A stretch of DNA of 64,000 bases from Flavobacteriales bacterium (GTDB taxonomy: Bacteria; Bacteroidota; Bacteroidia; Flavobacteriales_E; Vicingaceae): contig JAPHUD010000018.1 of NCBI GenBank assembly GCA_026196775.1, positions 166,771 to 230,770 on the forward strand. The letters run 5' to 3'. Below the pieces are notes generated by a model. It had not been told where the DNA came from and ran no database searches. It saw nothing but the letters and a program-made list of their open reading frames with translations. A program made the translations under genes and the position numbers. Below are positions 27,115-36,599 of the stretch, one piece after another; the stretch's first letter is position 1, and each line of letters starts with the position of its first letter.

Positions 27115-29854
27115 AAAACAATTTCATCTGACTGGCTTCATCATCAGAAACATCCTTAATAGGTTTTGGTTTATGAGCTGATGAGGTTTCTTGCTTAGGT
27201 TTAGGAGTAGTTCCTTCTTCTTTTACTTCTTCTTGATTGGTATCAGCATTTTCATTAGCTGTTGTTTCAGCAATTATTTCTTCTTCTGGTTGATCAACTT
27301 CAACTTTATCTTCAGTAGTTTCTTCAACTATTTCTTCATAAGGTAAAGACTCTAATAAATCTATATTTTTAACCTTATTAGCAGTTAATCGATTTCCTAT
27401 AGCTTTCATTCCTTTTATAGCAATAAACTCTTCTAAATTAATTACTTCGGGTTCTTTCTCTACTCCTTTTACTTTTGCAAATGTTACTTGCACTTGAGGA
27501 ATCCAGTCTGTGGTAACAATTTCTAAGAAAGACTTTTCGTGTTCAGTAATAAACAATGTTTTTTTATCTGTAGGTTCTATCAAAAATCTTTTTACATTGT
27601 ATTGTTCTTTTTCCCCATCAAAATAAATGGCGGTTACTGGTTTTTTTCTGTTCCACTTTTCAATAACAATCATGTCCTCATCAAACTTAGTAAATAAGTC
27701 GAAGCCGGTAAGTTGATATTCGCCACTTTGCATAATGGTAAGAATTTTATCTTCAGAACCAAACTCGCCTAAAAACTCACCACGACCTTCAGAATTAAGA
27801 CGTTGAACAGTATCATCAAACCAAATTTTTCTGGCAGATAGCGTAGAAACACCTTTTTCTTTAAGTTCAATTTTAGCTATAATGTATTTAGTTACTCGGT
27901 TTCCATTGGCTCCACGACCTTTTATGGCTAACTCAGAAAAATCTATTTCAAATTTTAATTTTCTTACATTAGCTTTCGGACGAAGTTTTACCAATACTGT
28001 TTCAGCTTCTCCATTTGGATTAGCAGTAAACCAAAGAACTTTAGAACCTGTTGTGCCTTTTGTTAAGTCGTATTCTTTATCTCTGGTAATGGAAGTAACA
28101 TCAAATCGTTTCATATAAGAAGGTCCGGTTTTACCATCTTGATAAATCATGTTATAGATAGTACGTTTGTCACCTTTTTTCCATACGCCAACATGAATAA
28201 TTCCTTTACCAACAAAAGTTTTATTGGCAATTTTAGTAACCACCATTTTACCATCTTCACGGAAAACAATTATATCATCTATATCAGAACAATCTGCAAC
28301 AAATTCTCCTTCACCTCTTTTTAAACTATGTCCTATAAAACCTTCTTCTTTATTAACATATAACTTGGCGTTGCTTACAGCTACTTTCGCTGCATCAATA
28401 TTTTCGAAAGAACGAATTTCTGTTTTACGTTCTCTGCCTTCACCATATTTCTTTTTAAGTTCTTTAAAATAATCAATGGCATATTCAATTAAGTTAGCAA
28501 GATGATGCTTGGTTTTGGCTAACTCTTCTTCTAGTGATAACAATTTCTCGTCTGCTTTTTCAGCATCATGACGAGTAATACGTCTCATTTTTATTTCTAG
28601 TAAGTGTTTTACATCATCTTCCGTAACTGCTCTTATAAGCTGTTTTTCAAAAGGTTTTAAAAGTTCTTGTGTAAGCGTAATAGCTTCTTCGTAACCTAGT
28701 CCATGTAGTTTTACATAAATTTTATTTTCAATAAATATTTTTTCTAAAGATGAAAAATGCCATTGTTCTTCCAACTCACCTTTTCTGATTTCCAGCTCTT
28801 TTTTAAGCAGTTCCACTGTTTGGTCGGTAGAAAGCCTTAGCATTTCGGTAACACCTAAAAACTGTGGCTTATCATTTTCAATAACTGCAGCATTGGGAGA
28901 AATAGATATTTCGCAATCTGTAAAAGCATACAGTGCATCTATCATTTTATCAGGAGAAACTCCTGAAGGTAAGTGAAGCAATATTTCTACAAATTCGGAA
29001 GTATTATCTTCTACTTTTTTAATTTTTATTTTTCCTTTGGAATTTGCTTTTAAGATAGATTCAATTAATTTATCTGTAGTAGTTCCAAAAGGAAGTTCGG
29101 TAATTTTTAGTAAAGTTTTATCTTCTTGAACAATTTTAGCTCTTACTTTAACTCTTCCACCTCTTAATCCGTCATTATAACCTGAAAAATCTGCTGATCC
29201 ACCAGTTATAAAATCGGGTAGAAGGGTAAATTTTTTACCTTTAAGGTGAGCTATAGAAGCATCAATAAGTTCGTTAAAATTGTGAGGTAATATTTTACAA
29301 GCCATACCAACGGCAATACCTTCAACTCCTTGAGCCAATAAAAGTGGAAATTTTACAGGTAAGGTAAAAGGTTCTTTATTTCTTCCGTCATAAGAAGATA
29401 GCCAAGTGGTAGTTTTAGCATTAAATACAACTTCTAAGGCAAATTTTGTTAATCGAGCTTCAATGTATCTGGGAGCTGCAGCACGGTCGCCAGTAAGTAT
29501 GTTTCCCCAGTTCCCTTGGCAATCTATTAATAAATCTTTTTGTCCTAATTGAACCAAAGCATCTCCAATAGAAGCATCACCATGTGGGTGATATTTCATG
29601 GTATTACCGATAATGTTTGCTACTTTGTTGTAACGTCCATCATCCATTTCTTTCATGGAGTGCAATATTCTTCGCTGAACAGGTTTTAGTCCATCATATA
29701 AATGAGGTACAGCACGCTCAAGAATTACATACGAAGCATAGTCTAAAAACCATTCTTTGTACATTCCTGAAATGTGAATTACATTTCCTAATGAATTATC
29801 ACCATTATCGTTATCAAACTCTTCGTCTCTTTCTGGTGTTTGTTCTTCTGACAT
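27113..29854 (-). CDS. parC: DNA topoisomerase IV subunit A
   Basis: Type IIA topoisomerase breakage-reunion subunit, 913 residues. The catalytic tyrosine is Tyr130 in GDRAAAPRYIEARLT. The quinolone-pocket region is PHGDASIGDALVQLG, and GLKPVQRRIL is conserved. The C-terminal pinwheel domain is followed by a long acidic Glu/Thr/Lys-rich tail ending KLF. The N-terminus carries a short acidic extension. The features match Bacteroidota ParC rather than GyrA, because the GyrA box (Q-x-R-G-G-x-G) is not seen and the tail is divergent. No parE lies next to it in this window. Confidence 0.88.
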   Translation of the reverse strand: MSEEQTPERDEEFDNDNGDNSLGNVIHISGMYKEWFLDYASYVILERAVPHLYDGLKPVQRRILHSMKEMDDGRYNKVANIIGNTMKYHPHGDASIGDALVQLGQKDLLIDCQGNWGNILTGDRAAAPRYIEARLTKFALEVVFNAKTTTWLSSYDGRNKEPFTLPVKFPLLLAQGVEGIAVGMACKILPHNFNELIDASIAHLKGKKFTLLPDFITGGSADFSGYNDGLRGGRVKVRAKIVQEDKTLLKITELPFGTTTDKLIESILKANSKGKIKIKKVEDNTSEFVEILLHLPSGVSPDKMIDALYAFTDCEISISPNAAVIENDKPQFLGVTEMLRLSTDQTVELLKKELEIRKGELEEQWHFSSLEKIFIENKIYVKLHGLGYEEAITLTQELLKPFEKQLIRAVTEDDVKHLLEIKMRRITRHDAEKADEKLLSLEEELAKTKHHLANLIEYAIDYFKELKKKYGEGRERKTEIRSFENIDAAKVAVSNAKLYVNKEEGFIGHSLKRGEGEFVADCSDIDDIIVFREDGKMVVTKIANKTFVGKGIIHVGVWKKGDKRTIYNMIYQDGKTGPSYMKRFDVTSITRDKEYDLTKGTTGSKVLWFTANPNGEAETVLVKLRPKANVRKLKFEIDFSELAIKGRGANGNRVTKYIIAKIELKEKGVSTLSARKIWFDDTVQRLNSEGRGEFLGEFGSEDKILTIMQSGEYQLTGFDLFTKFDEDMIVIEKWNRKKPVTAIYFDGEKEQYNVKRFLIEPTDKKTLFITEHEKSFLEIVTTDWIPQVQVTFAKVKGVEKEPEVINLEEFIAIKGMKAIGNRLTANKVKNIDLLESLPYEEIVEETTEDKVEVDQPEEEIIAETTANENADTNQEEVKEEGTTPKPKQETSSAHKPKPIKDVSDDEASQMKLF

Positions 29855-29896
29855 GTTTTGTTCTAGTTTCTAGTTTTACTAAAAAATAATTAGCTC

Positions 29897-29904
29897 CAAA
29901 TTTA
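29897..29904 (-). promoter_or_regulatory. Possible -7 box for parC
   Basis: On the minus strand TAAATTTG matches TAnnTTTG, 42 bp before the parC ATG. No good -33 element is seen. Confidence 0.3.
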
Positions 29905-29946
29905 ATAGATTTTACTAATTAAAACACACCGACTTAAATTGTTTTA

Positions 29947-30864
29947 TTAACGTTTTTTTGAGGATAAGTTGAAGTAATAATTAAGGAGTAAAATTTTATA
30001 TAAATCGAAATATTTTATGCTAGGGTTTGTGTTGTTTTTCAGGTGCTTATATATTTTTTGATAAAAAAGTTGATATAACAAATTAAACAACCAATTTAAG
30101 CGGTAAGTCTTAATTATTAAGAAGTAAGAGAGTAATTTAACATCTTGATAGAATTTTTTTTCCGGTTTTTTAGTTTGTATTATCTGAATAAGATTTTTTA
30201 TACCTTCTTCCGTTTTTTGTAAAAAAACAGCCGCACTTTCTAAACCAACATGTATAAGCGGATTGTTAATGTGATGAATGATAATGTTTTGTTGAGACAA
30301 TTCGTAACCAAACAGGGTGTCTTCATGTCCATACTTTATTAAGCTTTCATCAAATTTAATGGTATTAAAAATTTTCTTTGGGATTAAAAAATTATTAGTA
30401 GTAAAAGCTGTATTTGGTTGTTGCTGTCTTTTTTCGGCAGGTTTTTCTTCTCGTTCTTTACCATATTTCCACCTAAGCATTAAAGACTTATCTTTTGGAG
30501 CTTCCTCTTTATAAATAGTTCCACCACAAACAACTTTATTTCCTTGGCATTGAGTAATGTAATTTTCAAAATAAGAAGAATATGCAATTTCAGCATCACA
30601 ATCTTGAAAAAGTAAAAAATCATATTGCGCTTTTTCGGCTAACAGGTTTCTAATTTTAGCTCTACCTACATTTTGTTCTAATTGTATATAGCTAATTTCC
30701 GGTTTTGTTTGCCATTGCTGGTTAGTTTTCCTGAAATTGTCGGAAGAAGCATCATCCATTAAAATTATTTCAAAATTTATTCCAGCAGCCTTCCCTTGTT
30801 GGTAAAGTATTTCAACAAAGTGGGTTACATCATAATTGTATATTGGAATAAGCACCGAAATCAT
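29947..30864 (-). CDS. Glycosyltransferase family 2
   Basis: A 305-residue GT-A glycosyltransferase. The N-terminus ISVLIPIYNYD, the nucleotide-binding IILMDDASSDNFR, QNVGRAKIRNLL and the metal-binding FLLFQDCDAEIAY (DCD in place of DxD) are characteristic. A C-terminal helical, basic region (about 250-305) may associate with the membrane. It is the only gene between parC and the SpoIIE phosphatase on this strand; acceptor unknown. Confidence 0.92.
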   Translation of the reverse strand: MISVLIPIYNYDVTHFVEILYQQGKAAGINFEIILMDDASSDNFRKTNQQWQTKPEISYIQLEQNVGRAKIRNLLAEKAQYDFLLFQDCDAEIAYSSYFENYITQCQGNKVVCGGTIYKEEAPKDKSLMLRWKYGKEREEKPAEKRQQQPNTAFTTNNFLIPKKIFNTIKFDESLIKYGHEDTLFGYELSQQNIIIHHINNPLIHVGLESAAVFLQKTEEGIKNLIQIIQTKKPEKKFYQDVKLLSYFLIIKTYRLNWLFNLLYQLFYQKIYKHLKNNTNPSIKYFDLYKILLLNYYFNLSSKKR

Positions 30865-30919
30865 ATCAACGATTTGAAAACGTAAACTTACTACATTAAT
30901 TCTTAATTTAAAATGCGAT

Positions 30920-31798
30920 TTAAATTCTAATTCCCATTAAACAAATATCATCTAATTGTTCGGAGCTTGTCTTCCATTTGTTAAAGGTTGTTTTAAGGAG
31001 TTTTAGTTGTAACTCACAAGGCATTTCTATAATTGATGAAAGTAACTGATGTAGTTGTTTAGAGCCAAATTTTTTATTTTTTTCTCCACCAATTTGATCC
31101 TGAAAACCATCTGAACCAATATAAATCATATCTCCTTTATTGACCTTAAATTCATGATGATTAAAATTTCTGTTTAACTCCAATTGCCAACCTCCAATAG
31201 GATAGTTATTACCATTGTATATGGTAGAATTATTTTTACCAACGTGTAACAATTTTCTTTTGGCTCCTGAAAAATATATTTTCTTTTCATTTTTGTCATA
31301 ACAACAAAGTGCTATGTCTATCCAATCATTATGAAAAATATCATCCTGATCGCCCAAAAAAGTTTCTATAAATTTTTTATCGAATTCTTTAAGAATAGTA
31401 GTTGGATGAATTATTTTTTTTCCTAAAACAATATAATTTAAAAAGCTTTGAGCTAACATAGTGAGCAATGCTCCTGGAACACCGTGCCCTGTACAATCTC
31501 CTACAGCAAATATTTTGAAGTTTTTATATTCGCCTATCCAATAAAAGTCGCCACTGATATAAGATTGAGGTTGGTAGTAAATAAAAGAGTCATTAAAAAT
31601 TCTATTAAAATGTCGGCTTTTTGGTAAAACTCCTTTTTGAATTATTTTAGCATAGTTTAAACTGTTTATTAATTCTTTGTTTCTTTTATATAATGAGATA
31701 TATTGTTGTTTTAAACCTTCTTTGCTATAAATTGGTGAATTAGTAATCTCATTGAACCAAAAGTCATCATTATGATTAATTTTCTCTTTCAATTGCAT
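30920..31798 (-). CDS. SpoIIE/PP2C-type serine/threonine phosphatase
   Basis: A 292-residue soluble phosphatase. The metal-binding PPM motifs are YISGDFYWIG, the FAVGDCTGHGVPGALLTM block and IGSDGFQDQIGG. An N-terminal coiled coil (about 20-55, KRNKELINSLNYAKIIQKGVLP) precedes the catalytic domain, as in Bacteroidota RsbU/SpoIIE-like proteins that act in partner-switching. No anti-sigma or STAS gene is adjacent. Role in signalling is inferred from family. Confidence 0.92.
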   Translation of the reverse strand: MQLKEKINHNDDFWFNEITNSPIYSKEGLKQQYISLYKRNKELINSLNYAKIIQKGVLPKSRHFNRIFNDSFIYYQPQSYISGDFYWIGEYKNFKIFAVGDCTGHGVPGALLTMLAQSFLNYIVLGKKIIHPTTILKEFDKKFIETFLGDQDDIFHNDWIDIALCCYDKNEKKIYFSGAKRKLLHVGKNNSTIYNGNNYPIGGWQLELNRNFNHHEFKVNKGDMIYIGSDGFQDQIGGEKNKKFGSKQLHQLLSSIIEMPCELQLKLLKTTFNKWKTSSEQLDDICLMGIRI

Positions 31799-32007
31799 TT
31801 TCTTTAATTTAAGACAATATTAAAAAGAATGTATAAGAGAGAAGGTTAATTAAATATTAAGGCAATTTAAACTTCGATGAGAGGAGTAATAATTAAGGAT
31901 AATATAGCTTTTATATTAGATGAATAGTGTAATGAATTTAAATTTTTAATAGCCATGTATTAGAGAATGTTTCGTTAAAAACTAATTAAAACATTTAAAA
32001 AAGTGTT

Positions 32008-32039
32008 TTTGTCATTCAGTTAATAATTTACTACTTTTG
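32008..32039 (+). promoter_or_regulatory. Predicted Bacteroidota promoter for the alanine/sodium symporter
   Basis: TTTG (32008-32011, -33) and TACTTTTG (32032-32039, -7 consensus TAnnTTTG) are 20 bp apart. The symporter ATG is 28 bp downstream. Confidence 0.65.
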
Positions 32040-32067
32040 GACGAATTCAAAAATTAACAACTCAATT

Positions 32068-33678
32068 ATGCTAAAAATTAAGACTTTACTGTTAACTATT
32101 TTTTCAGGGTTTATGCCAATTTTCTCATTTGCTCAAAACCAAGGGGAAGAAATGAGTATTGATCAAAAAATAGATTCATTCTTTAGACCTGTAGCTGATG
32201 CAGTAGGAGCAGTTATATTTTTTCCTATAAATATTGGAGGGTATTCAGTTCCTATAGTTCTAATAGTTTTAATTTTAGGAGCCTTGTATTTTACTTTTTA
32301 TTTTAGGTTTGCCAATTTTACATTATTAAAAACAGCTGTTAAAATTGTTAAAGGAGATTATGATGGAATTGATAAACATACAGCAGATTTAGCAGAAGGA
32401 GATTCAACTCCTGGAGGAAATGTTTTTGAAACAGTACAACATGAAAGAAGTGAAGGAGAAGGGGAAGTTTCTCATTTTCAAGCATTAACAGCAGCTTTGT
32501 CTGCAACAGTTGGATTGGGAAATATAGCAGGGGTTGCAGTTGCTGTAGCTTTGGGAGGACCTGGAGCTACTTTATGGATGATTGTTGCTGGTTTCTTAGG
32601 AATGGCATCAAAATTTACAGAATGTACTCTTGGTGTAAAATATAGAGAAGTTACACCTGATGGGACAGTACATGGTGGACCAATGTATTATTTGTCAAAA
32701 GGATTAAAAGAAAAAGGATTGGGAGTGATAGGAAAAATATTAGCTGTATTTTTTGCTATTATGTGTGTAGGTGGTTCATTTGGAGGAGGAAATATGTTTC
32801 AGGCTAATCAGGCTGCTGCACAAATTATACAACGTTTAGGAATAGAAAGTGGTTTTGCTGGTTTTGCTTTAGGTGTTATAATGGCAGTTATTGTTGGGGT
32901 AGTAATTATTGGTGGAATTAAAAGAATAGGTTCGGTTACGGAAAAAGTAGTTCCATTTATGGCGGCTATTTATGTTGGTGCAGCATTAATAATTTTAGGA
33001 ATGAACTTTTCTTTAATTCCAACAGCTTTCGGGATGATATTCGATGGAGCTTTTTCTCCCGATGCTGCTTTAGGTGGTGTTGTAGGAGTTTTAATTGTTG
33101 GTTTCCAAAGAGCAGCATTTTCAAATGAAGCAGGAGTAGGCTCTGCTGCAATTGCTCACTCGGCTGTTAGAACGAAATTCCCTGCAAGTGAGGGTGTTGT
33201 TGCATTATTAGAACCTTTTATTGATACGGTTGTGATTTGCACAATGACTTCTTTAGTTATCATCATTACTAATATTGAAGGAGGATTTTTTGAATATGGA
33301 CAGGGAAATGTGGAAGGTGTTAACTTAACAGCTTCGGCTTTTGATACCGTAATTCCAGGATTCTCTTGGGTGTTGACCATTGCAGTTGTATTATTTGCAA
33401 TCTCAACTATGTTGTCATGGAGTTATTATGGCTTACAAGCTTGGAAATTTTTATTTGGTAAAGGAAAAGCAATGGATATAACGTATAAATTATTATTTGT
33501 TTTCTTTGTAATTGTAGGTGCGTCTATCGGCTTAGGAGCTGTTATAGATTTTTCTGATGCAATGATTTTTGCTATGGTTTTTCCTAATATTATCGGGTTA
33601 GTTTTATTGTCATCTAAGGTTAGTGATGAATTAAAAAAGTATAAAAAAGGTATTAAATCTTTTGTTAATTCTAAATAG
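32068..33678 (+). CDS. Alanine/sodium symporter, AGCS family
   Basis: A 536-residue inner-membrane transporter importing alanine or glycine with Na+. AGCS motifs include FQALTAALSATVGLGNIAGVAVA, the GGPGATLWMIVAGFLGMASKFTE block and the RAAFSNEAGVGSAAIAHSAV signature. It carries an N-terminal hydrophobic segment ending FAQ that looks like a signal peptide, giving an extra helix and a polar periplasmic linker before the transporter core; this is a frequent Bacteroidota arrangement. It is immediately followed by the HhH gene with no gap. Confidence 0.94.
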   Translation: MLKIKTLLLTIFSGFMPIFSFAQNQGEEMSIDQKIDSFFRPVADAVGAVIFFPINIGGYSVPIVLIVLILGALYFTFYFRFANFTLLKTAVKIVKGDYDGIDKHTADLAEGDSTPGGNVFETVQHERSEGEGEVSHFQALTAALSATVGLGNIAGVAVAVALGGPGATLWMIVAGFLGMASKFTECTLGVKYREVTPDGTVHGGPMYYLSKGLKEKGLGVIGKILAVFFAIMCVGGSFGGGNMFQANQAAAQIIQRLGIESGFAGFALGVIMAVIVGVVIIGGIKRIGSVTEKVVPFMAAIYVGAALIILGMNFSLIPTAFGMIFDGAFSPDAALGGVVGVLIVGFQRAAFSNEAGVGSAAIAHSAVRTKFPASEGVVALLEPFIDTVVICTMTSLVIIITNIEGGFFEYGQGNVEGVNLTASAFDTVIPGFSWVLTIAVVLFAISTMLSWSYYGLQAWKFLFGKGKAMDITYKLLFVFFVIVGASIGLGAVIDFSDAMIFAMVFPNIIGLVLLSSKVSDELKKYKKGIKSFVNSK

Positions 33679-34593
33679 ATGAGCATTAAAGACTACTTTT
33701 CTTTCACCAAAAGTGAAAAAAGAGGAGTAATTGTTTTACTCATTATTCTGTTGTTAATACTATTTTCTTTTCCTTTTGTTGATTATCTAAAGCAACAAAA
33801 TACGCCTGACTTTACAGCGTATGAAAATGATATTATAGCTTTTGAAAAAGCATTAGAAGAACAGAAAAAACACCAAAAGCAAGCTTATCAACAAAAAGAT
33901 AAGCAAGCATTAGCGATTACCTTGTTTGACTTTAACCCGAATACCATTTCTGATGAAGAATGGAAGAAATTAGGATTTAGAGATTGGCAAATAAAAATCA
34001 TTAATAATTACAAAGCTAAAGGCGGAAACTGGAGAACTAAAGCTGATGTAAAAAAGATTTATGGTATAAGTGATAAGCATTACGAACTACTTTTTCCGCA
34101 TATTTTGTTGCCAGAAACTATTGAGAAAACCAATTATCAATACGATGAGTCATCAAAAAGATCCTTTGAAAATAAGTTTGAGAAAAAGGATTATTCGCAG
34201 AAAATTGACATTAACACAGCCGATAGTGCCATGCTTACTAATATAAAAGGTATTGGACCTGCTTATTCAAGTAGAATAATTAAATATAGAGATTTACTTG
34301 GAGGTTTTATTGCTAAAGAACAATTGAAAGAAGTTTGGGGGCTAACAGAAGAAACTTATCAAATCGCTTTACCACAAATTGTGGTTTCTGATAGAGTTCA
34401 AAAAATTAATATTAACAAAGCTACTGCAGATATATTAAAACAACATCCGTACATTAATTGGAAAATTGCCAATGCTATTGAAAAATATAGAAAAGCCAAT
34501 GGTAGTTATAAATCTGTGGCAGATTTAAACAAACTTCATTTGCTAGACAAAGCTACTCTCGAAAAAATCAGTCCTTATTTAACAGTAGAGTAG
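33679..34593 (+). CDS. Membrane-anchored helix-hairpin-helix protein (ComEA-like domains)
   Basis: A 304-residue protein with one N-terminal transmembrane helix (GVIVLLIILLLILFSFPFV, residues about 15-33). Three HhH-type units follow (LFDFNPNTISDEEWKKLGF; IDINTADSAMLTNIKGIGPAYSSRIIKYR; ININKATADILKQHPYINWKIANAIEKYR). ComEA-type HhH domains bind DNA, so a role in DNA uptake is possible but unproven. The ATG follows the symporter stop codon directly. The next gene is convergent. Confidence 0.88.
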   Translation: MSIKDYFSFTKSEKRGVIVLLIILLLILFSFPFVDYLKQQNTPDFTAYENDIIAFEKALEEQKKHQKQAYQQKDKQALAITLFDFNPNTISDEEWKKLGFRDWQIKIINNYKAKGGNWRTKADVKKIYGISDKHYELLFPHILLPETIEKTNYQYDESSKRSFENKFEKKDYSQKIDINTADSAMLTNIKGIGPAYSSRIIKYRDLLGGFIAKEQLKEVWGLTEETYQIALPQIVVSDRVQKININKATADILKQHPYINWKIANAIEKYRKANGSYKSVADLNKLHLLDKATLEKISPYLTVE

Positions 34594-34597
34594 GATT

Positions 34598-35128
34598 TTA
34601 TTCTTCGCAAGAATAGATTTTTTCTACATTTTTAAACACTACTTTCTTAATGGTTGTAGGCATTTCAATTATTTCGTAAGGATAAGTAATTACAGAAGTG
34701 GTCATACAATTATTATCAGGAATATTTTCCTCCACAATAACCATTAAATTATTTTCGTGCTCTGTTATAGATGCTATTTTTATTGAAAAACCACCATTAT
34801 TTTGCTCTCCCATGGTGGTTAATAAAACCATTTTGTTTTCAAAATTTAACATAGGAACAGCAGGTTTTTTCATGTAGTTAGAGTAAGCTTCGTTCCAAAC
34901 TTCTTCTAATTTTTCTTGAGAAGTTATCACTATGTTTTGTTTTCCTAAAAAGCCACCATTATTACCTTCGCTTAGCGTGTTAAAATTAACTTCTTTAAAA
35001 GTTGGAGCAGCATCAGTTTTAGTAGTTTCTGTGGTCTTGGTTGTATTGTTCACTTCTGTAGTTGTTTCTTTAGTTGATTTGCAGGCAGCAAAAACTATCA
35101 GTATTGATATGGGGATAAATATTTTCAT
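34598..35128 (-). CDS. Lipoprotein with PrcB C-terminal-like domain
   Basis: A 176-residue predicted lipoprotein. The signal peptide ends FAACKS (lipidated Cys about residue 16), followed by a Thr-rich linker (about 20-42). The C-terminal domain contains QNIVITSQEKLEEVWNEAY, NKMVLLTTMGEQNNGGFSIKI and the Cys-containing PDNNCMTTSVITYPYEII. The NGGFSIKI pattern matches the PrcB_C domain of the dentilisin complex subunit. Function in this organism unknown. It follows pdxJ after 5 bp. Confidence 0.75.
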   Translation of the reverse strand: MKIFIPISILIVFAACKSTKETTTEVNNTTKTTETTKTDAAPTFKEVNFNTLSEGNNGGFLGKQNIVITSQEKLEEVWNEAYSNYMKKPAVPMLNFENKMVLLTTMGEQNNGGFSIKIASITEHENNLMVIVEENIPDNNCMTTSVITYPYEIIEMPTTIKKVVFKNVEKIYSCEE

Positions 35129-35133
35129 AAGTT

Positions 35134-35847
35134 TTATTTTAAACAGTTTAAATATTTTTTTATAGTTAATTCCATGCCAAAATACAGGGCATCACAAATT
35201 AATGCATGTCCAATAGATACTTCTTTTAAGTAAGGAATATTAGTTTTAAAAAAGTTAAGGTTATCCAAATTCAAATCGTGTCCGGCATTTATTTCTAACC
35301 CTAATGAATGAGCTAATTTAGCTGCTTCAGCATAAGGAGTAATGGCTTTTTCTTTGTTATTGGGGAAATCTTCTGCATACGGACCAGTATAAAATTCTAT
35401 TCTATCAGTTCCGGTATTAACGGCATTTTTAATGTTTTCTAAATTAGTATCTACAAAAATAGAAGTTCTAATGTTTTGTTGCTTAAAGGTGTTTATCACT
35501 TCCTTTAAAAAATCTTTTTGTTTTACGGTGTCCCAACCTGCGTTAGAAGTTAATACTCCTGGAGGGTCTGGAACTAAGGTAACTTGAGTGGGTTTAACAT
35601 CTAATACTAAATCAATAAATTTAGTGTTTGGAAAACCTTCAATATTAAATTCGGTGCTTACAATCGGACTTAAATCATAAACATCTTTGTACCTTATATG
35701 TCTTTCATCTGGTCTTGGGTGGACAGTAATTCCTTCAGCACCAAATTTTTCACAATCTTTAGCCATCTGAACTAAATCGGGCAAGTTTCCTCCACGAGCA
35801 TTTCTGATGGTTGCAATTTTATTAATATTAACACTTAACTTTGTCAT
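35134..35847 (-). CDS. pdxJ: Pyridoxine 5'-phosphate synthase
   Basis: A TIM-barrel enzyme condensing 1-deoxyxylulose 5-phosphate with 3-amino-2-oxopropyl phosphate to pyridoxine 5'-phosphate (DXP-dependent vitamin B6 pathway). Conserved motifs are [30 protein letters not shown] (catalytic His), [20 protein letters not shown] and the phosphate-binding [12 protein letters not shown]. At 237 residues it is full length. It is divergent from the CBS-protein gene. Confidence 0.97.
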   Translation of the reverse strand: MTKLSVNINKIATIRNARGGNLPDLVQMAKDCEKFGAEGITVHPRPDERHIRYKDVYDLSPIVSTEFNIEGFPNTKFIDLVLDVKPTQVTLVPDPPGVLTSNAGWDTVKQKDFLKEVINTFKQQNIRTSIFVDTNLENIKNAVNTGTDRIEFYTGPYAEDFPNNKEKAITPYAEAAKLAHSLGLEINAGHDLNLDNLNFFKTNIPYLKEVSIGHALICDALYFGMELTIKKYLNCLK

Positions 35848-35932
35848 TGTAATATTTTAGTATTTTTACAAAATTGCCTCTTGGTTGATATCAAAGCAAT
35901 AATAAAGACAAAAGTATAAACAATTTTTGATT

Positions 35933-36595
35933 ATGATAGCTTCTCAATTAATTACTTATGAGATACCACCATTAAAACTTTCTGATAAAGGAAGTAGAGC
36001 ATTAGATTGGATGGAAGAGTTTAAAGTAACAGACCTTCCTGTGGTTAATAATGGCGAATATTTGGGTATGATAGAAGAAACACAATTGTTAGATAGAAGC
36101 AATATTGATGATTTAATTAGCTCTTACAACCTTAACTTTAAAAAGCCTTTTGCCCACGAAAATTTGCATGTTTTTGAGATTATTTCTTTAATAGTTCAAA
36201 ACGAAGTGGATTTATTACCAGTTCTAGGTACTAATGATAAATTTTTAGGCATCATTACCATTAATAGTATTTTAAAGTTCTTTTCAGAAACAGTTTCTAT
36301 TGCCAACCAAGGGAGTATTATTACTATTCAGCTAAATATAAATGATTATTCTTTGGCAGAAATTGCCAAAATTGTTGAATCTGATAATGCTAAAATATTG
36401 GCTTCATTTATTACTTCACACCCTGATTCTACTAAGCTGGAAGTAACCTTAAAAATAAATAAAAACGAAATTACCAGAATTTTAGCCACCTTCGAAAGAT
36501 TTAATTATACTATCACTGCTTCATATAATGAAACTGATTATCAGAAAGATTTACAAAACAGATATGATGAATTCATGAGGTTTTTAAACCCTTAA
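35933..36595 (+). CDS. CBS-domain protein
   Basis: A 220-residue cytosolic protein with paired CBS motifs in its first 130 residues (ALDWMEEFKVTDLPVVNNGEYLGMI; NEVDLLPVLGTNDKFLGIITI). A C-terminal ACT-like part follows (SIITIQLNINDYSLAEIAKIVES). CBS pairs bind adenosyl ligands such as AMP or ATP and regulate partner proteins; the partner is not evident. The ATG at 35933 is preferred to a TTG two codons earlier. It is followed after 4 bp by the Omp85-like gene. Confidence 0.88.
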   Translation: MIASQLITYEIPPLKLSDKGSRALDWMEEFKVTDLPVVNNGEYLGMIEETQLLDRSNIDDLISSYNLNFKKPFAHENLHVFEIISLIVQNEVDLLPVLGTNDKFLGIITINSILKFFSETVSIANQGSIITIQLNINDYSLAEIAKIVESDNAKILASFITSHPDSTKLEVTLKINKNEITRILATFERFNYTITASYNETDYQKDLQNRYDEFMRFLNP

Positions 36596-36599
36596 TTAA